Positions 58,832-61,070 of a DNA stretch of 61,070 nt are shown here, piece after piece. Position numbers and translations under genes: made by a program. This DNA is from Dehalococcoidia bacterium. Lineage in GTDB: Bacteria; Chloroflexota; Dehalococcoidia; DSTF01; JACRBR01. Each line of letters starts with the position of its first letter. Positions within the stretch are counted from its first letter, which is position 1. The stretch lies in assembly GCA_040902535.1 (NCBI GenBank), contig JBBDXD010000015.1, positions 1 through 61,070 of the forward strand, written 5' to 3'. The notes beneath the pieces were generated by a model. The model was not told the origin of the DNA. It did not search any database and was given only the letters and a program-made list of their open reading frames with translations.

Positions 58832-58972
58832 TTAGACGACGACCAGCCGCTTGCGACCCTTCTGGCGGCGGTTGCGCAGGACGTTGCGTCCGCCTGGCGA
58901 GGCCATGCGGTGCAGGAATCCGTGGCGCCGGCGCCGAGGGATGCGCTTGGGCTGGTACGTACGCTTGGGCAC
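58832..58972 (-). CDS. rpmH: Ribosomal protein L34
   Basis: 46 residues from a GTG at 58972: [20 protein letters not shown], then [20 protein letters not shown] and KRLVVV. AAGGAGG lies six bases before the start. It is the first gene of the operon rpmH-rnpA-yidD-propeller-yidC-jag(-pfkB). Confidence 0.96.
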   Translation of the reverse strand: MPKRTYQPKRIPRRRRHGFLHRMASPGGRNVLRNRRQKGRKRLVVV

Positions 58973-59013
58973 GTCTCCTCCTTCAGACAGTAAGCCCATG
59001 CCGGGCGGGGCTC

Positions 59014-59042
59014 AGTATAGGGTGAGCAGCAGGGTGGGACAA
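59014..59042 (-). promoter_or_regulatory. Promoter of the rpmH operon
   Basis: TTGTCC (59037-59042) and TATACT (59014-59019) on the minus strand with a 17-base spacer. The leader to the GTG is about 35 bases. The remaining 59043-59301 shows no gene and no clear DnaA boxes. Confidence 0.75.
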
Positions 59043-59301
59043 CCGGACCAGGTCACATGTGCCGGGCCGGCGCCGGCGCCGGCTGCGGTCAAGTTTGGAA
59101 TTTTCTTCGGGTCCCAACATAAGAGTCTTGAACCAGCAGGGGGAAGGGCGGAGGATGGCGGCGAGGGACATCCCAAGCGATCAGCCTCCAGTTCCCGAAG
59201 CTGCGCATACGAGTGCAAATCGCGGTCATGCGGCTTGTCCGGCGAATTGCGTACCTGTACATTCGCTTTGGCGGATTCCTTCCTAGTCCTGGCGGCATGA
59301 C

Positions 59302-60309
<1,008 letters not shown>

Positions 60310-60341
60310 GGCGAAGCTAGCAGGATTTATTGAGGAGGGCG

Positions 60342-60370
60342 GCCCCGGAGGGATCCGGGGCTGTCTTTTC
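60342..60370 (+). terminator. Terminator after the LPXTG gene
   Basis: A 7-bp stem (GCCCCGG / CCGGGGC) with six-base loop, followed by TGTCTTTTC. Confidence 0.75.
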
Positions 60371-61070
60371 GTTGTTGGGAGTGTTCTGCGCGAGGAGGAC
60401 CTCACCCCCCGGCCCCTCTCCGTCGGGCGGAGAGGGGGAGCTTGGTGAGGAGTGCCGTTTGGCGTGCGGTGTCTTTCTGGTTTGAGGTCGTCTGGCTGGG
60501 AGATTCTTCGCTTCGCTCTGAATGACGGTATGCGGCGCGCCGGTGTGCGGTACGGTCGGTGTCGCCGTGAAGGGATGCTTCGCGTGCGCTACGGATGACG
60601 GTACGCGGAGTGGTGGTGTGCGGGGTGGCGGGTGTCGTCTGACGGGATGCTTCGCGCGCGCTCAGGATGACGGTATGCGGAGTGGTGGTGTGCGGTGCGG
60701 TCGGTGTCGCCGTGACGGGATCCTTCGCCTTCGCTCAGGATGACGGTATGCGGAGTGGTGGTGTGCGGGGTGGCGGGTGTCGTCGTGACGGGATGCTTCG
60801 CGCGCTCAGGATGACGGTATGCGGAGTGGTGGTGTGCGGGGTGGCGGGTGTCGTCGTGACGGGATCCTTCGCATGCGCTCAGGATGACGTTATGCGGCGG
60901 TTGGTGTGCGGGTCGAGGTTGTCGTGTTGGGAGATTCTTCGCTTCGCTCTGAATGACGGCGTGGTGGTGATCGGTGCGTTGCACGGCGGAATCCTTCGCG
61001 TGCGCTCAGGGTTGCCGTGCTGGGAGATTCTTCGCTGCGCTCTGAATGACGGCGTGGTGGTGATCGGTGC
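60371..61070. repeat. Right-edge repeat cluster (reversed orientation)
   Basis: About 700 bases with no gene. The CCCTCTCCG hairpin at 60398-60440 reads as the reverse complement of the copies at 44 kb. At least eight GATTCTTCGCTTCGCTCTGA- or GATCCTTCGC...CTCAGGATGAC-type copies (60500-61052) are all reverse-complement to the copies between 29 and 51 kb. The units alternate with GGTATGCGGAGTGGTGGTGT. Confidence 0.9.

Noticed and set aside
58973-59301. oriC beside rpmH
   Set aside because: No DnaA-box cluster or AT-rich stretch is visible and dnaA is absent; the region is only origin-proximal by gene content.

Overview
High-GC bacterial chromosome segment (about 65-68% GC by eye, with lower-GC islands). 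Gene content, the Thr-rich LPXTG protein, the PAC2 protein, the aldehyde:ferredoxin oxidoreductase, the dense intergenic repeats and the rpmH-rnpA-yidD-yidC-jag / parAB cluster suggest a Chloroflexota-like organism; this is inference, since no rRNA is present. The right part (52.0-59.0 kb) looks origin-proximal: parB, parA, two perfect parS palindromes (58118-58133, 58166-58181) and the rpmH operon. dnaA is not in the window.

Layout. 0.2-2.7 kb: methyltransferase, winged-helix regulator, small membrane protein, cupin and P-loop kinase; the membrane protein and kinase each carry one apparent frameshift. 2.8-11.8 kb: an accessory array inserted in a tRNA-Lys(TTT) gene at its anticodon loop. The chromosomal 5' half is at 2815-2858, a complete tRNA-Lys at 6779-6855 and a further 3' half at 11732-11776, so two units lie in tandem: unit A (two complete tyrosine recombinases, one truncated recombinase, a Cys-rich HTH protein) and unit B (Rhs remnant, an interlocked inverted repeat, a lower-GC operon of three secreted proteins, no integrase). 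A similar junction, with tRNA-Arg(TCT) sequence, is at 45361-45466.

11.8-25.8 kb: HtrA protease, GNAT, FabH plus a KAS-like protein without its nucleophile, a Phd/PIN module with frameshifted toxin, an arsR-arsM-arsC-moaD operon, DarTG with frameshifted toxin, a cyclase-domain protein with a DUF4097-type protein, a retropepsin-like protein, lysS and greA. 26.1-29.5 kb: GH18-like protein, rsmD, coaD and a coiled-coil protein that seems to start at ATC. 29.9-38.9 kb: two SDRs, TetR with a palindromic operator over its start codon, Fic with an upstream mini-ORF, DJ-1/PfpI, histidine kinase, pyrG. 39-51 kb: RibD-type reductase, tRNA-Ala, ABM monooxygenase, PIG-L deacetylase, PLP decarboxylase, ChbG/YdjC, AOR, HIT, PAP2, PAC2. 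51.2-61 kb: methyltransferase, parB, parA, PfkB kinase, the jag-yidC-propeller-yidD-rnpA-rpmH operon (minus strand) and a Thr-rich LPXTG surface protein.

Intergenic DNA is full of dispersed repeats. Both well-defined families (GTCATTCAGAGC... and the CCCTCTCCG...CGGAGAGGG hairpin) have one orientation left of the par/rpmH region and the opposite orientation right of it. Four genes show single-base frameshifts; whether these are biological or base-calling errors cannot be decided from the sequence.
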